DNA from: Serratia nematodiphila DZ0503SBS1
Lineage (GTDB): Bacteria > Pseudomonadota > Gammaproteobacteria > Enterobacterales > Enterobacteriaceae
Assembly (NCBI RefSeq): GCF_000738675.1
Contig: NZ_JPUX01000001.1
Coordinates: forward strand, 2,852,001 to 2,916,000
Direction: 5' to 3'
DNA length: 64,000 nucleotides
Positions 38,301-45,355 of this stretch are shown here, piece after piece; within the stretch, counting starts at the first letter, position 1; the number at the start of each line of letters is the position of its first letter. The translations under genes were made by a program, and so were the position numbers. The notes beneath the pieces were generated by a model. That model saw only the letters and a list, made by a program, of their open reading frames with translations, had not been told where the DNA came from and did not search any database.

Positions 38301-39365
38301 GCGCTGCTGGCCTTTATGAGCGGGCAATTGCCGCTATACATGCTGCCTGCGGCGTTGGTGCGGCTGGAAGCGTTGCCGTACAACTCCAGCGGCAAGCTGG
38401 ATCGCAAGGCGTTGCCGGCGCCGACGGCGAATGAGCCGCAGGCCTATGTCGCTCCCGCGAATGCGCTGGAGCAGCAGTTGTGCGCATTGTGGCAGGAGGC
38501 GCTGCAGTGCGAGCAGGTCGGCATGACGGACGATTTCTTCCTGCTGGGCGGCACCTCGATCAAGGCGATCTCCCTGTGCGTTGGCATGGGGGCGCTGATG
38601 GCCGCGCCGGTGCCGGTGGTGCAGCTGTTGCAAAGCCGCACCCTGAAAAATCTGCTGGCCGCAAGCGAGCGCCGTTTGGTGATGCCGCTTAACCGCCGGA
38701 CAGACGGCGTGCCCGCGGTGTGGATGATTCACCCGGCGCTGGTGGGCGCGGAGGCGTTTCATGCTTTCGCTCAGCCGTTGCAGGGGAGACTCAATTGCTA
38801 TGGCGTAGATAACCACAATCTTTACCATCAACCGACCATCGACTCGCTCGGCGAGCTGGCCGAACGGTATCTGAACGACATGATTGCCGCCGGCCTGCTG
38901 CAAGGTGCCGGGCCGGTGCGCATTCTCGGTTGGTCGCTGGGGGGCATCATCGCGCTGGAGATCGCCGCTCGCCTGGAGGCGCGCGGCTGCCGTAACGTGC
39001 AGCTGTATCTGCTGGACAGTTTCTATCGGCAGACCACGGCGGAGCTGCCGCTGGAGCAACTGTTGCCAGCGCTGGGCATCGAGGGGGAGGCGGCGACACG
39101 CGCCATGGCCGCCGGGCAGGCGGAGCGGCGGCTGTCAGAGGGAAGACTGAGCCGCCGATTGCAGACCACGAAAGTGACGCTGTTTAAGGCGACGGAGGGT
39201 AACCCGCAGTTGCCGGAGGCGATAACGGCGCCGCTGCTGGCGCTGGAAGATAACGGGCTGGGCGTGGTTTGTGAGCGGCTGCGGGTCATCCCGCTGGCTT
39301 GTCACCACCATAATATCTTGCAGTGTGAGGAGGCTATCGGCAACGTACTCAATCAGGACGCCTGA
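29349..39365 (+). CDS. three-module non-ribosomal peptide synthetase with thioesterase
   Basis: A 3338-residue NRPS: C-A-T-C-A-T-C-A-T-TE. C motifs: HHILIDG (near 122), HHIVFDG (near 1166), HHLAFDG (near 2207). A domains: TSGTSGRPKG near 596 with NLYGPTE near 730; TSGSTGTPKG near 1629 and 2677. The second and third A domains have AGGATE in place of the usual YGPTE, a subtype often seen in Cys, Ser/Thr and siderophore-type domains. Hand-aligned specificity residues (uncertain): DAFFAGLVS, DLFLMGAIF and DIFNVVAIW; I cannot assign substrates. Carrier motifs LGGNS, LGGNS and LGGTS. TE has GWSLGG near 3195, an LLDSF aspartate and a late CHHH. No E domain. All modules look complete, so a tripeptide, or longer if fed by another NRPS, is released by this TE. 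Confidence 0.96.
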   Translation: MGAIIASPYTHTFWNEYVLNPRSCEYNLVLDQTIEGALDVDRLRAAVDGVCRDYILFHHVLDDSSPQLRWVKTEKKIALETLDADCDVGKLINTPFDLREGPLCRFYLIELAPQRYNLIIVVHHILIDGLSGQEFYNAVSAYYNRGAAVAPPQADETDICRLYRRYEADIAALKQDFASASFWGDRLAECAPRVALPYLPGEVPEAPGAGEVRFTLPFAEWQALKSGVRYANPFLIFKTLWALLIARQSAQDTVHIGYPVAPDGGEPLFFGAQVNTAVFPLTLAPEATFNQLYRATLAYSKALKATGKLRHSQLPVYDMLNLSPVRELNVNFTQAYLKDAPLALDGCRIGVNHRYNVDLAGSELLLEYQPTEQAFEFRLRYRPDLFDATQMAEMAEQYLGLLQRALTEPDAPIAAWPQLTAQQVLRCRDAWESEPDTADPGATLLDGVARQARRHPERIAVTDANGSLSYRQLAQRSDRLALRLREEYRRLRGAAMPPETLIPLYLQRSAEAVVAMLAIMKAGGAYVPLDPAAPAQRLEYILQEVNSPIVLTESALQEAAQRLAPDGVCLAADESLVDADAASLPNVEARQLAYVIYTSGTSGRPKGTLCEHRGAANMVRGHTQRLLRNESGALNCLQFASLAFDAHVFEVFMALNNGHRLFIAGEAQRRDPALLCGQMAAWGIEACFLPPALLGTLPDLPASVRYLATGGEATAQEALDHYLACGMQVANLYGPTEASVSVSLNIYRRNGARNIGHAIANMRCYVVDEHDNLLPLGAEGELCLAGVGLARGYLNLPALTEAAFVANPFELREPYRRLYRTGDRVRRLADGSLDYLGRHDQQIKINGYRIELGEIEMQLRALPEVAEAVVTLRPGTTDQLAAWYVPKPGATPQAGDILQRLAAQLPHYMLPSALSALSALPLTVSRKVDYRALPEPLPVERQTAFRQPGTPLETQLSALFNRLLGSHVGMDDNFFRLGGNSIMAIRLCHEVNKLPGAKISVLTLNQHPTVAALSEHIAAQRQAPSDEPPILAGGLREGPLSLQQSRLWFVQQLSAGATHYLSPVLLRLAPDIDDQRFADCLQAIVERHQILRSLIRQNERGEASQWVSDAVLPVPLLTVSGAEFDMALAQACSRPMDLTRELPLRATRYRYRDAAGGETAVCLLVFHHIVFDGWSLEVLLQELDARYRGAPPAPPEPELQYLDYACWQQAPENAQRRADELAFWRRELAGWQPLSLPVDFLRPAVFDVRGDNSEVPLPAALVKALEALARREGVTLHAVMLAGFMLLLSRYSGQNDVMVGTPLANRNRPELEDLIGFFVNTLPLRRQIDPRQGVAEFVREVAATTLRAQQHQTLSLEALVDALALPRDFSRHPLFQVMFALEGESGAPARPDWLSVVDLSADERTAKFDLTLTLTLQGEQMRARFNFASALFSKASMDRLAGYYLALLQQMARHNDWPLENIRLQPQSPALPAAPAFSYAFERCLQQDFVRHALRNPQAVAVIDAQGEMTYGELHEAALTLATQLRVQGKMTGDAIAVVADKGRRQPIALLAALMCGKAFLPMEATWPPQRRLKVMAQAGINTLLSDAPWACDEINLVELNAGGLAAQLPLPERRLLAVEAGPDSLAYIIFTSGSTGTPKGVAIEHRSAVNMLEGVRRYFGFNERDRSLALSALSFDLAIFDIFSPLSAGGAVVMPAERDRVNPQAWYQLMMTHRVTQWLSAPALMELLLDYVNGAGLAAGPAPALRAVMVGGDWIATSLPERCQAWAPHVRFCSAGGATEAAIFTMLYEVPRGEKIRSVSIPYGKPLPHQRCYILDAGRRPAAPGVRGEIYLAGEGLARGYYGDPQRTAESFFWHEELQERVYRTGDAGRWLEDGNVEFLGRLDQQVKLNGYRIELGEIEHAALAYPGVTACCCVLVTDPQPCLAAYFVADEAIAPQDLAQHLSSQLPPYMVPQALMQLAQLPLTENGKIARQALPPPKRTAREFVAAQNERENACLAVWRDLLQRQDIGVEDNFFSLGGNSLLAIQACYQIGQRLGSEVTLSELGRFPTIRSLCRALLRQGQGAAPMSIPPLRRREYPLSASQLQLWFIENLNGGGNLYHVPMLFRLGEEVCLTAYERSLQAVVARHQVLHSLIAQQPSQLAVARACEQTLSLERVALEAARWPDRLRQDIDRPFALERELPIRASVYQVAQPDGGRVTYSLILVHHLAFDGWSQPVLLQELDALYQAQRQGREAELAALPLQYGDYAVWQRRWLDSALADEAKAYWRQALDGWLALEMPLDFMRPARFDHRGANHVIALPEALTMQATQFARRQGVTPFALYLAAFNLLLGYFSGQQDILVGTPVANRPVAETRSAIGFFVNTLPLRSQIDDAASLNDYVHRVFDGVLQAQRHQNLPLDQLIELLQVPRDLSRHPLFQTLFALEEAGEAPAWLAPQDLLTHYQAAKFDLTLSIQLAPQGGRAIFNYATALFAPATLALLGEYYLTILTQIVNHGEQRVSQLALVSASETARQRAFRQSCPPAYDFERAIHHDFIRQAERDPQRVAIVDEWGELNYGELYRRALALSLQLREHADMRADTIAVMVDKGRAQIIAVLAILMAGKAYLPLDGAWPERRRLDIVAQSQTRIILSSRAWAAHGNARLLTIDPQGAVNALPPAAPGEPVLPAPSALAYVIFTSGSTGTPKGVAIEHRGAVNSIIDTLHQLELGADDRGLALSALSFDISVFDIFGLLSVGGAIVMPTETERYQPEAWHRLLMTQGVTFWNSAPSVMTLLVEQLESAASQAQWPHLRNVVLVGEVISRSLPARIRQWRPGCRVVSAGGATESSIWSILYDIPQTPILAPSVPYGRAMAHQRFYVLDRHLRVLPPCLPGEQYIGGAGVARGYYRNPSLTEEKFIYHPELGERLYRTGDAGRYLPDGNLEFLGRMDFQVKINGYRVELGEVEQCALAFGAIKSCCAVVLSEAHRQRLALYYVSEAPLEEPALLAFMSGQLPLYMLPAALVRLEALPYNSSGKLDRKALPAPTANEPQAYVAPANALEQQLCALWQEALQCEQVGMTDDFFLLGGTSIKAISLCVGMGALMAAPVPVVQLLQSRTLKNLLAASERRLVMPLNRRTDGVPAVWMIHPALVGAEAFHAFAQPLQGRLNCYGVDNHNLYHQPTIDSLGELAERYLNDMIAAGLLQGAGPVRILGWSLGGIIALEIAARLEARGCRNVQLYLLDSFYRQTTAELPLEQLLPALGIEGEAATRAMAAGQAERRLSEGRLSRRLQTTKVTLFKATEGNPQLPEAITAPLLALEDNGLGVVCERLRVIPLACHHHNILQCEEAIGNVLNQDA

Positions 39366-39373
39366 TTGGCTCA

Positions 39374-39401
39374 CCGGCTCCGTACAGGCAGGCGGAGCCG
39401 G
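39374..39401 (+). terminator. possible terminator after the second NRPS
   Basis: Nine-base perfect stem ccggctccg / cggagccgg with a 10-base loop, nine bases past the stop. No T-tract follows, so the strength is unclear. Confidence 0.4.
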
Positions 39402-39491
39402 CAAGCCAGGAAGGGGCCGAGGAAGGCGAGGACTAACGCGGTCGCTTTCCTCTGCGCGCGTCAGCGGCAGCCGATATGGATAGCGATCGCA

Positions 39492-40967
39492 TCAGGCACC
39501 CAGGCCGCCAAGGCACAGGTATTTGATTTCGAGATAGTCCTCGATGCCGTACTTCGATCCTTCGCGGCCCAAACCGGAGTGCTTCATGCCGCCGAACGGC
39601 GCCACCTCGGTGGAAATCAACCCTTCGTTGATGCCGACAATGCCGTACTCCAGCGCTTCGGCCACGCGCATCACTCGGCCTATGTCGCGGCTGTAGAAGT
39701 AAGCGGCCAGGCCGAACGGCGTGTCGTTGGCCAGTTCGACGGCGTCGGCCTCCTGGCTGAAGCGGATCAGGGGCGCCACCGGGCCGAACGTCTCCTCGCG
39801 GAAGATTTTCGCCGTGCGCGGCACATCGGTCAGGATAGTCGGGGTGAAGAAATTGCCGCCCAGCGCGTCAGGCTTGCCGCCCAGCAGCACCGAGGCGCCG
39901 TGCTCGACGGCGTCGGCGATATGCTCGCGCACTTTCTCCACCGCGTCCGGGTTAATCAACGGGCCGATGGTGACGCCGTCATCCAGGCCGTTGCCGACTT
40001 TCAGCTTGGCGACGGCGGCTTTCAGTTTGGCTGCGAAGGCATCGTATACGCCGTCCTGCACCAGAAAACGGTTGGTGCAGACGCAGGTCTGGCCGGCGTT
40101 GCGGTATTTCGAGGCGACAGCGCCGGCCACGGCGGCGTCCAGATCGGCGTCGTCAAACACGATAAACGGCGCGTTGCCGCCCAGCTCCATGCTGGTTTTC
40201 TTGATGGTGGGCGCACACTGGGCCAGCAGCTGCGCACCGACTTCGGTGCTGCCGGTGAAGGAGAGTTTGCGCACGTCCGGGTTAGCGGTGAGTTCGCCGC
40301 CGATGCCTTTGCTGGGGCCTGTTATCACGTTGCATACCCCGGCGGGCAGCCCGGCGCGCTCCGCCAGCACGGCGATCGCCAGCGCCGAGAACGGGGTCTG
40401 GCTGGCGGGGCGGATCACCCCGGTGCAGCCTGCGGCCCAGCCGGGGCCGGCTTTGCGGGTGATCATCGCCGCCGGGAAGTTCCACGGGGTGATGGCGGCG
40501 AACACGCCGATCGGCTCTTTTTGCACGATGATTCGGCGACCGGCCTGGGGCTGTGGAATGGTGTCGCCATACACCCGTTTGCCTTCCTCGGCGAACCATT
40601 CGATAAAGGAGGCGGCATAGGCGATTTCACCGCGGCTTTCGGCCAGCGGTTTGCCCTGTTCCGCCGTCATGATGCGCGCCAGATCTTCCTGATTTTCCAT
40701 CATCAATTCAAACAGCCGGCGCAGCTTGCCGGCGCGCTCTTTGGCGGTCAACGCGCGCCAGGCGGGCAGCGCTTTTTTGGCGGCGGCGATGGCGCGTGCG
40801 GTTTCTTCGGCGCCGAAGGCCGGTACGTGGCCGATCCGTTCGCCGTTGGCGGGATTATGAATGGCGATCGAACGGCCTTCCTGGGCCGGCAACCATTGCC
40901 CGTCGATGTAGTTGGCCTCGCGGAACAGCGTAGGATCCTTGAGGGTAGCGCAGATACTGGTGCTCAT
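39492..40967 (-). CDS. gabD: NAD(P)-dependent succinate-semialdehyde dehydrogenase (GabD-like)
   Basis: A 491-residue aldehyde dehydrogenase that would oxidise succinate semialdehyde to succinate. Signatures: TPWNFPAAMITRKAGPGWAAGC, FTGSTEVG, catalytic glutamate in MELGGNAPFIVFDDAD and catalytic cysteine in NAGQTCVCTNRF. The C-terminal VAPFGGMKHSGLGREGSKYGIEDYLEIKY segment is typical of GabD. Length matches the family. Start MSTSICATLKDPTLF with AGGAAGAG upstream. It stands alone, convergent with the NRPS; no gabT or gabP beside it. Another semialdehyde substrate is possible. Confidence 0.88.
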   Translation of the reverse strand: MSTSICATLKDPTLFREANYIDGQWLPAQEGRSIAIHNPANGERIGHVPAFGAEETARAIAAAKKALPAWRALTAKERAGKLRRLFELMMENQEDLARIMTAEQGKPLAESRGEIAYAASFIEWFAEEGKRVYGDTIPQPQAGRRIIVQKEPIGVFAAITPWNFPAAMITRKAGPGWAAGCTGVIRPASQTPFSALAIAVLAERAGLPAGVCNVITGPSKGIGGELTANPDVRKLSFTGSTEVGAQLLAQCAPTIKKTSMELGGNAPFIVFDDADLDAAVAGAVASKYRNAGQTCVCTNRFLVQDGVYDAFAAKLKAAVAKLKVGNGLDDGVTIGPLINPDAVEKVREHIADAVEHGASVLLGGKPDALGGNFFTPTILTDVPRTAKIFREETFGPVAPLIRFSQEADAVELANDTPFGLAAYFYSRDIGRVMRVAEALEYGIVGINEGLISTEVAPFGGMKHSGLGREGSKYGIEDYLEIKYLCLGGLGA

Positions 40968-41178
40968 GAGTCTCTTCCTTTGCTGAGTTCAACAGAGTGG
41001 TCTATCCCATACGGCTACCCTTTACCCTAGCAAATTTTGCCGCCGCCGTTTGCCCACGCGGCAACAAGATGGTGGTTTTCTTTATGCGCACCTTCTGTAC
41101 AAAAAATATCCTTCACCGGGCCGATACTGAAAGAGCAGGCATATGACCCTTTTCGATGTAATTAAAAGGAGTGTGCGA

Positions 41179-41394
41179 ATGATGAAATCAGTGGACAGAC
41201 ATCTCGCGGCCTACGGCAGCGAAATGGATTTTTTGGCGTCGAGCATCGCTCTGATGGAATGGCAAGGGCGGCAGATTGACGCCGGGCAGGTGGCCGGCAA
41301 TATGTCGGAGCAGCAAAGCCGCCTGTTCTTTGCGCGGTTGAATTATTTTCGTCAGCTTTATCAGGCCGCATCGGCGGCCGAACACAGCCTGTAA
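41179..41394 (+). CDS. small hypothetical protein (71 aa)
   Basis: A helical, amphipathic protein (MMKSVDRHLAAYGSEMDF, later SRLFFARLNYFRQLYQAA) without signal peptide or membrane helix. AAAGGAG lies seven bases before ATG 41179; an earlier in-frame ATG at 41143 lacks a binding site. A strong terminator follows. It looks like a real monocistronic gene of the small enterobacterial regulator or stress protein kind, but I do not recognise it. Confidence 0.65.
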   Translation: MMKSVDRHLAAYGSEMDFLASSIALMEWQGRQIDAGQVAGNMSEQQSRLFFARLNYFRQLYQAASAAEHSL

Positions 41395-41404
41395 TTTCCG
41401 AACC

Positions 41405-41427
41405 AGCCCCGCTGCAGCGGGGCTTTT
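41405..41427 (+). terminator. rho-independent terminator
   Basis: Perfect 8-base stem agccccgc / gcggggct with a TGCA loop followed by TTTT, 11 bases past the stop of the 71-residue gene. It may also serve the convergent flavin-oxidase gene. Confidence 0.85.
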
Positions 41428-41431
41428 CATT

Positions 41432-42346
41432 TCAGCGCTGCCACACCCCGGTCGCCAGCGTCGCCGGCGAATACTCCAGATTACGCCCCCGCCACGGCAA
41501 CGCCGCCGTAAAACGCCAGGCGCGGCGAACGTCAAACCGCCAATAGCGCTCTGCGCCTTCAACGCCGGGATGCCCCTGCGCTTGCCAGAGGATCTGCGTT
41601 TCCCCCTGCAGATGCAGCACGTCACCGCGTTCAAAATCGATGAACAGCAGCGCCGCCCGCGGTTCGGCCAGCAGATTGCCCAGCGTGTTCATATAGCGGT
41701 TACCGCGAAAGTCCGGCATCCACAGCGTGTCACCTTCCAGATGGATAAAGCCGGGGCGGCCGCCGCGATGGGAAATATCGACGCCGCCCTGCGCCAGTGC
41801 CAGGTGCGCGCAGCTGGCAACGAAGCTGGTATCCGCGGTGCGGATCAGCGCCTGCGCCGCCGCATCGAGCGAGGCTAAATGCTCAACCGGCTGTGGCCGG
41901 CTGTCCACCGGGTAGAGTTCACGGCGCTGAATATACTGCGGGCAGTTACCGAAGCTTTGCTGAACGACGATCTCCACCCGGTTTTTGTCGGTGCGGCCGA
42001 CGGTGCCGTTGGCGCGGTTGCGCCGCCGGTTGCTGAAATCCAGCCCGAGCGCGCCGACCGGTTTGCCGGGCAGCAACAGCGCCTGGGCGGGATCGTCGCT
42101 GCGACGCGGCGCGCTGATACGCAGGTGCGTGTCGTCCGGCGTGCGTAAAAATCCGGGCGGGCCGGTGAACAGGGTGGCGATGGGCCAGCCTTGTTCATCC
42201 AGCGTGGCGACGAACAGGTAGGGCAGCGCGGCGAAAAACGCGCGGTGCTGATCCGGCATCGCAGGGTAGATGCCACCGCCTACGCCGCCAAACCCGGCCA
42301 GCGTCTGCGCGCGCAGCTCATCGGGATGGAACAGTTGCGGGATCAT
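41432..42346 (-). CDS. pyridoxamine 5'-phosphate oxidase-like flavin protein
   Basis: A 304-residue protein of the FMN-binding split-barrel family. HRAFFAALPYLFVATLDEQGWP is the typical first strand pair, followed by GKPVGALGLDFSNRRRNRANG, and a second repeat-like part has HRGGRPGFIHLEGDTLWMPDF and FRGNRYMNTLGNLLAEPRAALLFIDF. Members oxidise or reduce small substrates with FMN; the substrate is unknown. ATG 42346 lies four bases after the stop of the GST gene, so the two form an operon divergent from the LysR regulator. An earlier in-frame ATG at 42388 would overlap the GST gene. Confidence 0.82.
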   Translation of the reverse strand: MIPQLFHPDELRAQTLAGFGGVGGGIYPAMPDQHRAFFAALPYLFVATLDEQGWPIATLFTGPPGFLRTPDDTHLRISAPRRSDDPAQALLLPGKPVGALGLDFSNRRRNRANGTVGRTDKNRVEIVVQQSFGNCPQYIQRRELYPVDSRPQPVEHLASLDAAAQALIRTADTSFVASCAHLALAQGGVDISHRGGRPGFIHLEGDTLWMPDFRGNRYMNTLGNLLAEPRAALLFIDFERGDVLHLQGETQILWQAQGHPGVEGAERYWRFDVRRAWRFTAALPWRGRNLEYSPATLATGVWQR

Positions 42347-42350
42347 GGCC

Positions 42351-42968
42351 TCAGTTCCCCGCCGGTTCCGGCAGGGCCGGCATGGCAAAGAAGCCGGGCA
42401 GTGCAGCGATGCGCGCCGCCCAGCGACGTATCGCAGGGTAAGGCGCCAGCGAAATGCCGCCTTCGGCCGCGACCGCCACGTAGCTGTGGCAGGCCAGATC
42501 GGCGATGGTCGGGTGTTCGCTGGCCAGGTAGTCCCGCTCGCTCAGATGCTGTTCCATCTGCGGCAGGAAACGATCGCTGACCGCCCGCGCCGCCTGATAG
42601 TCCTCCGGCACCGCGAACTGGGCGATCAATCGGCAAGAGGCCGGGCCGTAGCGAACTTCACCGGCGGCTTTGGAAAGCCAGGCCTGCACCCGCGCCGCCG
42701 CGGCCGGCTGTTCCGGCAGCCAGTGGCTGTCCGGCGCATAGCGTTTCACCAGATAGACCAGAATGGCGTTGCTGTCGGCCAGCGTCAGATCGCCGTCCTG
42801 CAAGACCGGGATCTGGCCTAACGGGTTGAGCCGGCGAAAGGCTGCGCTCTGCCGCACCTCCGCCGAGGCTTCGACCCATGCATAGGGCTGCGCCAGCATG
42901 CGCAGCAACAACGCTACGCGGTGAACGTGGCCGGAAAGCGGGGTGCCGTAGAGTGTGATGGTGGACAT
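42351..42968 (-). CDS. glutathione S-transferase family protein
   Basis: A 205-residue cytosolic GST. The thioredoxin-like domain has TLYGTPLSGHVHRVALLLRML, NPLGQIPVLQDGDLTLADSNAIL (cis-proline and the ES/DS glutathione site) and a helical C-terminal domain with HPTIADLACHSYVAVAAEGG. Ser12 of the SGHV segment is the likely catalytic residue. AGGAG precedes the chosen ATG; the frame extends upstream without a good start. It shares an operon with the flavin-oxidase gene and is divergent from a LysR regulator that probably controls both. Confidence 0.9.
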   Translation of the reverse strand: MSTITLYGTPLSGHVHRVALLLRMLAQPYAWVEASAEVRQSAAFRRLNPLGQIPVLQDGDLTLADSNAILVYLVKRYAPDSHWLPEQPAAAARVQAWLSKAAGEVRYGPASCRLIAQFAVPEDYQAARAVSDRFLPQMEQHLSERDYLASEHPTIADLACHSYVAVAAEGGISLAPYPAIRRWAARIAALPGFFAMPALPEPAGN

Positions 42969-43067
42969 GGCGTTTCTCCTCAGTGCTTTTTTTTCAGCAT
43001 ACTCTTGCGGTGAATGAGAGGAATCCGGCAATGTGGAAATTGATAATTTCACTTATCGGAAGAGTCT

Positions 43068-43979
43068 ATGGATCGGTTAGACGAGTTGGCCATCTTCGTG
43101 GCGGTGGTGCAGCAGGGCAGCCTGGCGGCGGCCGGGCGCAAACTGCGGCGTTCGGCGCCGGCGATCACCCGGGCGATCGCCGCACTGGAACAGCGTTTTG
43201 GCACCCGATTGGTGGAGCGCACCACCCGGCGGCTGGCGCCTACCGAAGCGGGCGCGCGGCTGTTGGAGCGCGCGCAACAGCTGCTGCAGGATTATCAGGC
43301 GGTGGTGCAGGATACCGCCGAAGCACAGCTGAGCGGCTTGCTGCGCGTTACTTCGCCGGTGCAGTTCGGCCGCCGCTACGTGGCGCCGGTGGTGATGGCG
43401 TTTCTCGATGACTACCCGCAGATGCAGATCGAAATGGTGTTGAACGATCGCAATCTCGATCTGATTGACGAAGGGTTGGATATCGCGGTGCGCATCGGTC
43501 ATCTGCAGGACTCTTCCCGCGTGGCGCGGCGGCTGGGGCAGGTCAGCCGGGTGACGGTCGCCAGCCCGGATTACCTGGCGCGCTGCGGCGAGCCGCGATC
43601 GCCGGCGCAGCTGGCGGAGCATGCCACCATCGTCGGCACCCAGCGGCCGTCGCTGCGCGAATGGCGCTTCGGCCCGCAGGAAAACGGCGAGCGCGTGCGA
43701 TTGGCTCCCCGGCTGTTGCTCAACGACGTGGAAGCGCAACTGCTGGCGGTGCGCGCCGGCAAGGGCGTCGCCCGGTTGCTCTCGTATCAGGTGGCGGACG
43801 ATTTGGCCGCCGGTACGCTGGTGCGGCTGTTGACGGATCATGAGCCGTTGCCGATGCCGGTACAGCTGGTGGCGCAGCAGGCGCAGCACATGCCGCTGAA
43901 GGTGCGCGCCTTTTGGGATTATGCATTTGAACGGCTCAGCGCCTTGCCGCAAATTCAGCCGGACGGGCGGGGGAAATAA
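43068..43979 (+). CDS. LysR-family transcriptional regulator
   Basis: A 303-residue LysR regulator. N-terminal winged HTH: MDRLDELAIFVAVVQQGSL, AAAGRKLRRSAPAITRAIAALEQ, LVERTTRRLAPTEAG. The effector domain begins LRVTSPVQFGRRYVAPVV, of the DsdC/CrgA-like group. It is divergent from the GST/flavin-oxidase pair with a 99-base gap, the usual layout of a LysR gene and its target. The inducer is unknown. Confidence 0.92.
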   Translation: MDRLDELAIFVAVVQQGSLAAAGRKLRRSAPAITRAIAALEQRFGTRLVERTTRRLAPTEAGARLLERAQQLLQDYQAVVQDTAEAQLSGLLRVTSPVQFGRRYVAPVVMAFLDDYPQMQIEMVLNDRNLDLIDEGLDIAVRIGHLQDSSRVARRLGQVSRVTVASPDYLARCGEPRSPAQLAEHATIVGTQRPSLREWRFGPQENGERVRLAPRLLLNDVEAQLLAVRAGKGVARLLSYQVADDLAAGTLVRLLTDHEPLPMPVQLVAQQAQHMPLKVRAFWDYAFERLSALPQIQPDGRGK

Positions 43980-44126
43980 GCGCAAAAAGTTTCATGGGTT
44001 AAACTTTTTCATTATTCATCAGGTTTTATTTTACCGGGCGCGCATTGCTGATGCGCCCGTCTTGACAATAATTTTGCCGGTGCTAATAGTTAATTTACAT
44101 TTTAAATAATAAACGAAGTTTAATAT

Positions 44127-44924
44127 ATGAAACCACTTGCGGGGAGTTATGATAACGGCGCCACGGTGGATAATGAAGCGGCTATTTTGACTTCATTTCA
44201 AACTCGCAGCGCGTCTGTTTATAAACAGACGCGCCATGAAAATAATATTGCTTATGGCAACGGCGAACGCGAAACATTTGATTGGCTCTATTCTGCCAAG
44301 CCGCATCAGGGGACGTTAATTTTTATTCACGGCGGCTATTGGCAATTCTGCGATAAGGCGGATTTCGCCTTTATCGCCGCCGGGCCGTTGGCGTTGGGTT
44401 TTGACGTGGTGCTGGTGGAATATGCGCTGGCGCCCGCGGTGGATCTCGACGAAATATGCCGACAGATCGGGATGGCGCTGGATGCCATTCAGCGCCGCCT
44501 GCCGCCGCACTACGCCCATCCGGTTTATCTGTGCGGCCATTCCGCCGGCGGGCATCTGGCGGCGCTCTGGCAGCAGCATGCGTTGGTGGATGCCGTCTTT
44601 CCCATCAGCGGCCTGTTCGAGCTGGCGCCGTTGCAACAAAGCTATGTCAATCGGGCGCTGCAGCTGAGCGCGCGGCAAATTGAAACGCTCAGCCCGGCGC
44701 GCCGCCTGCCGAGGCGCGGCAAACCGCTTACGCTGTATTACGGCGCATTGGAGCTGCCGGAACTGAGAGGTCAGTCGCAACACTATCATGCAGCGCTGCG
44801 CCAACGCGGGCTGCCGGCCGATCTGGTCGCGGTGCCCGGCGCCAATCATTTTACCATTCTGGATGCGTTGTTCGCCGCCGACGGCGCGCTGCTTCACCAA
44901 CTTAACCACCACGGGAACCACTGA
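44127..44924 (+). CDS. alpha/beta hydrolase, kynurenine-formamidase-like
   Basis: A 265-residue cytoplasmic hydrolase. The oxyanion-hole motif HGGYW (IFIHGGYWQFCDK) and nucleophile CGHSAGGHL place it with esterases related to arylformamidase. The histidine is in PGANHF. A catalytic aspartate in the usual position (YYGALELPE) is not obvious. Arylformamidase hydrolyses N-formylkynurenine in tryptophan breakdown. It heads a four-gene run with RidA, an aminotransferase and an amino acid permease, which supports amino acid catabolism. Formamidase activity is inferred; a general esterase is the alternative. Confidence 0.8.
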   Translation: MKPLAGSYDNGATVDNEAAILTSFQTRSASVYKQTRHENNIAYGNGERETFDWLYSAKPHQGTLIFIHGGYWQFCDKADFAFIAAGPLALGFDVVLVEYALAPAVDLDEICRQIGMALDAIQRRLPPHYAHPVYLCGHSAGGHLAALWQQHALVDAVFPISGLFELAPLQQSYVNRALQLSARQIETLSPARRLPRRGKPLTLYYGALELPELRGQSQHYHAALRQRGLPADLVAVPGANHFTILDALFAADGALLHQLNHHGNH

Positions 44925-44925
44925 C

Positions 44926-45297
44926 ATGCGCGAGATCGTAGAGACCGGGCTGCCGGAGATCGGCCAGCCTTTTTCCTGGGCCACCCGGGGCGGTGGCATG
45001 CTGTTTACCGCTCACGGCCCGGTGCGGGCGGACGGCAGCATCGACACCGGCGCGCCGGAGCGACAGATTACGCTGACCTTCGATAATCTGGCGCAGACGC
45101 TGGAAGCGGCGGGCAGCCACAGCGATAAGGTGATGCAGGTGATCGTGTATCTCACCGACGTCAACGACGTTAAATTACTCGATGATATTTACCGGAAATA
45201 CTTTAATTATCCTTATCCCAATCGCTCCACGGTCATTGTCGAAAAATTGGTGGTGCCGGGAATGAAAATAGAAATTACCGTCAGCGCCATCGCCTGA
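44926..45297 (+). CDS. RidA-family enamine/imine deaminase
   Basis: A 123-residue RidA/YjgF-fold protein. It has the conserved arginine in PNRSTVIVEKLVVPGMKIEI and the family's QTLEAAGSHSDKVMQVIVYLTD segment. RidA proteins release ammonia from reactive enamines made by PLP enzymes. ATG 44926 is one base after the hydrolase stop, so it is in the same operon, just before the PLP aminotransferase that would produce such intermediates. Confidence 0.9.
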   Translation: MREIVETGLPEIGQPFSWATRGGGMLFTAHGPVRADGSIDTGAPERQITLTFDNLAQTLEAAGSHSDKVMQVIVYLTDVNDVKLLDDIYRKYFNYPYPNRSTVIVEKLVVPGMKIEITVSAIA

Positions 45298-45355
45298 TTT
45301 AATTTCTTCTTAAGTCAGTCTTCATATTAATTCAATAACGAGTTAAGGATGCGTC

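Noticed and set aside
39366..41030. A long plus-strand open frame opposite the GabD-like gene
   Set aside because: It is a shadow of the GC-rich gabD gene; its composition is Arg/Gly/Ala-rich with no domain, and gabD itself has all family motifs.
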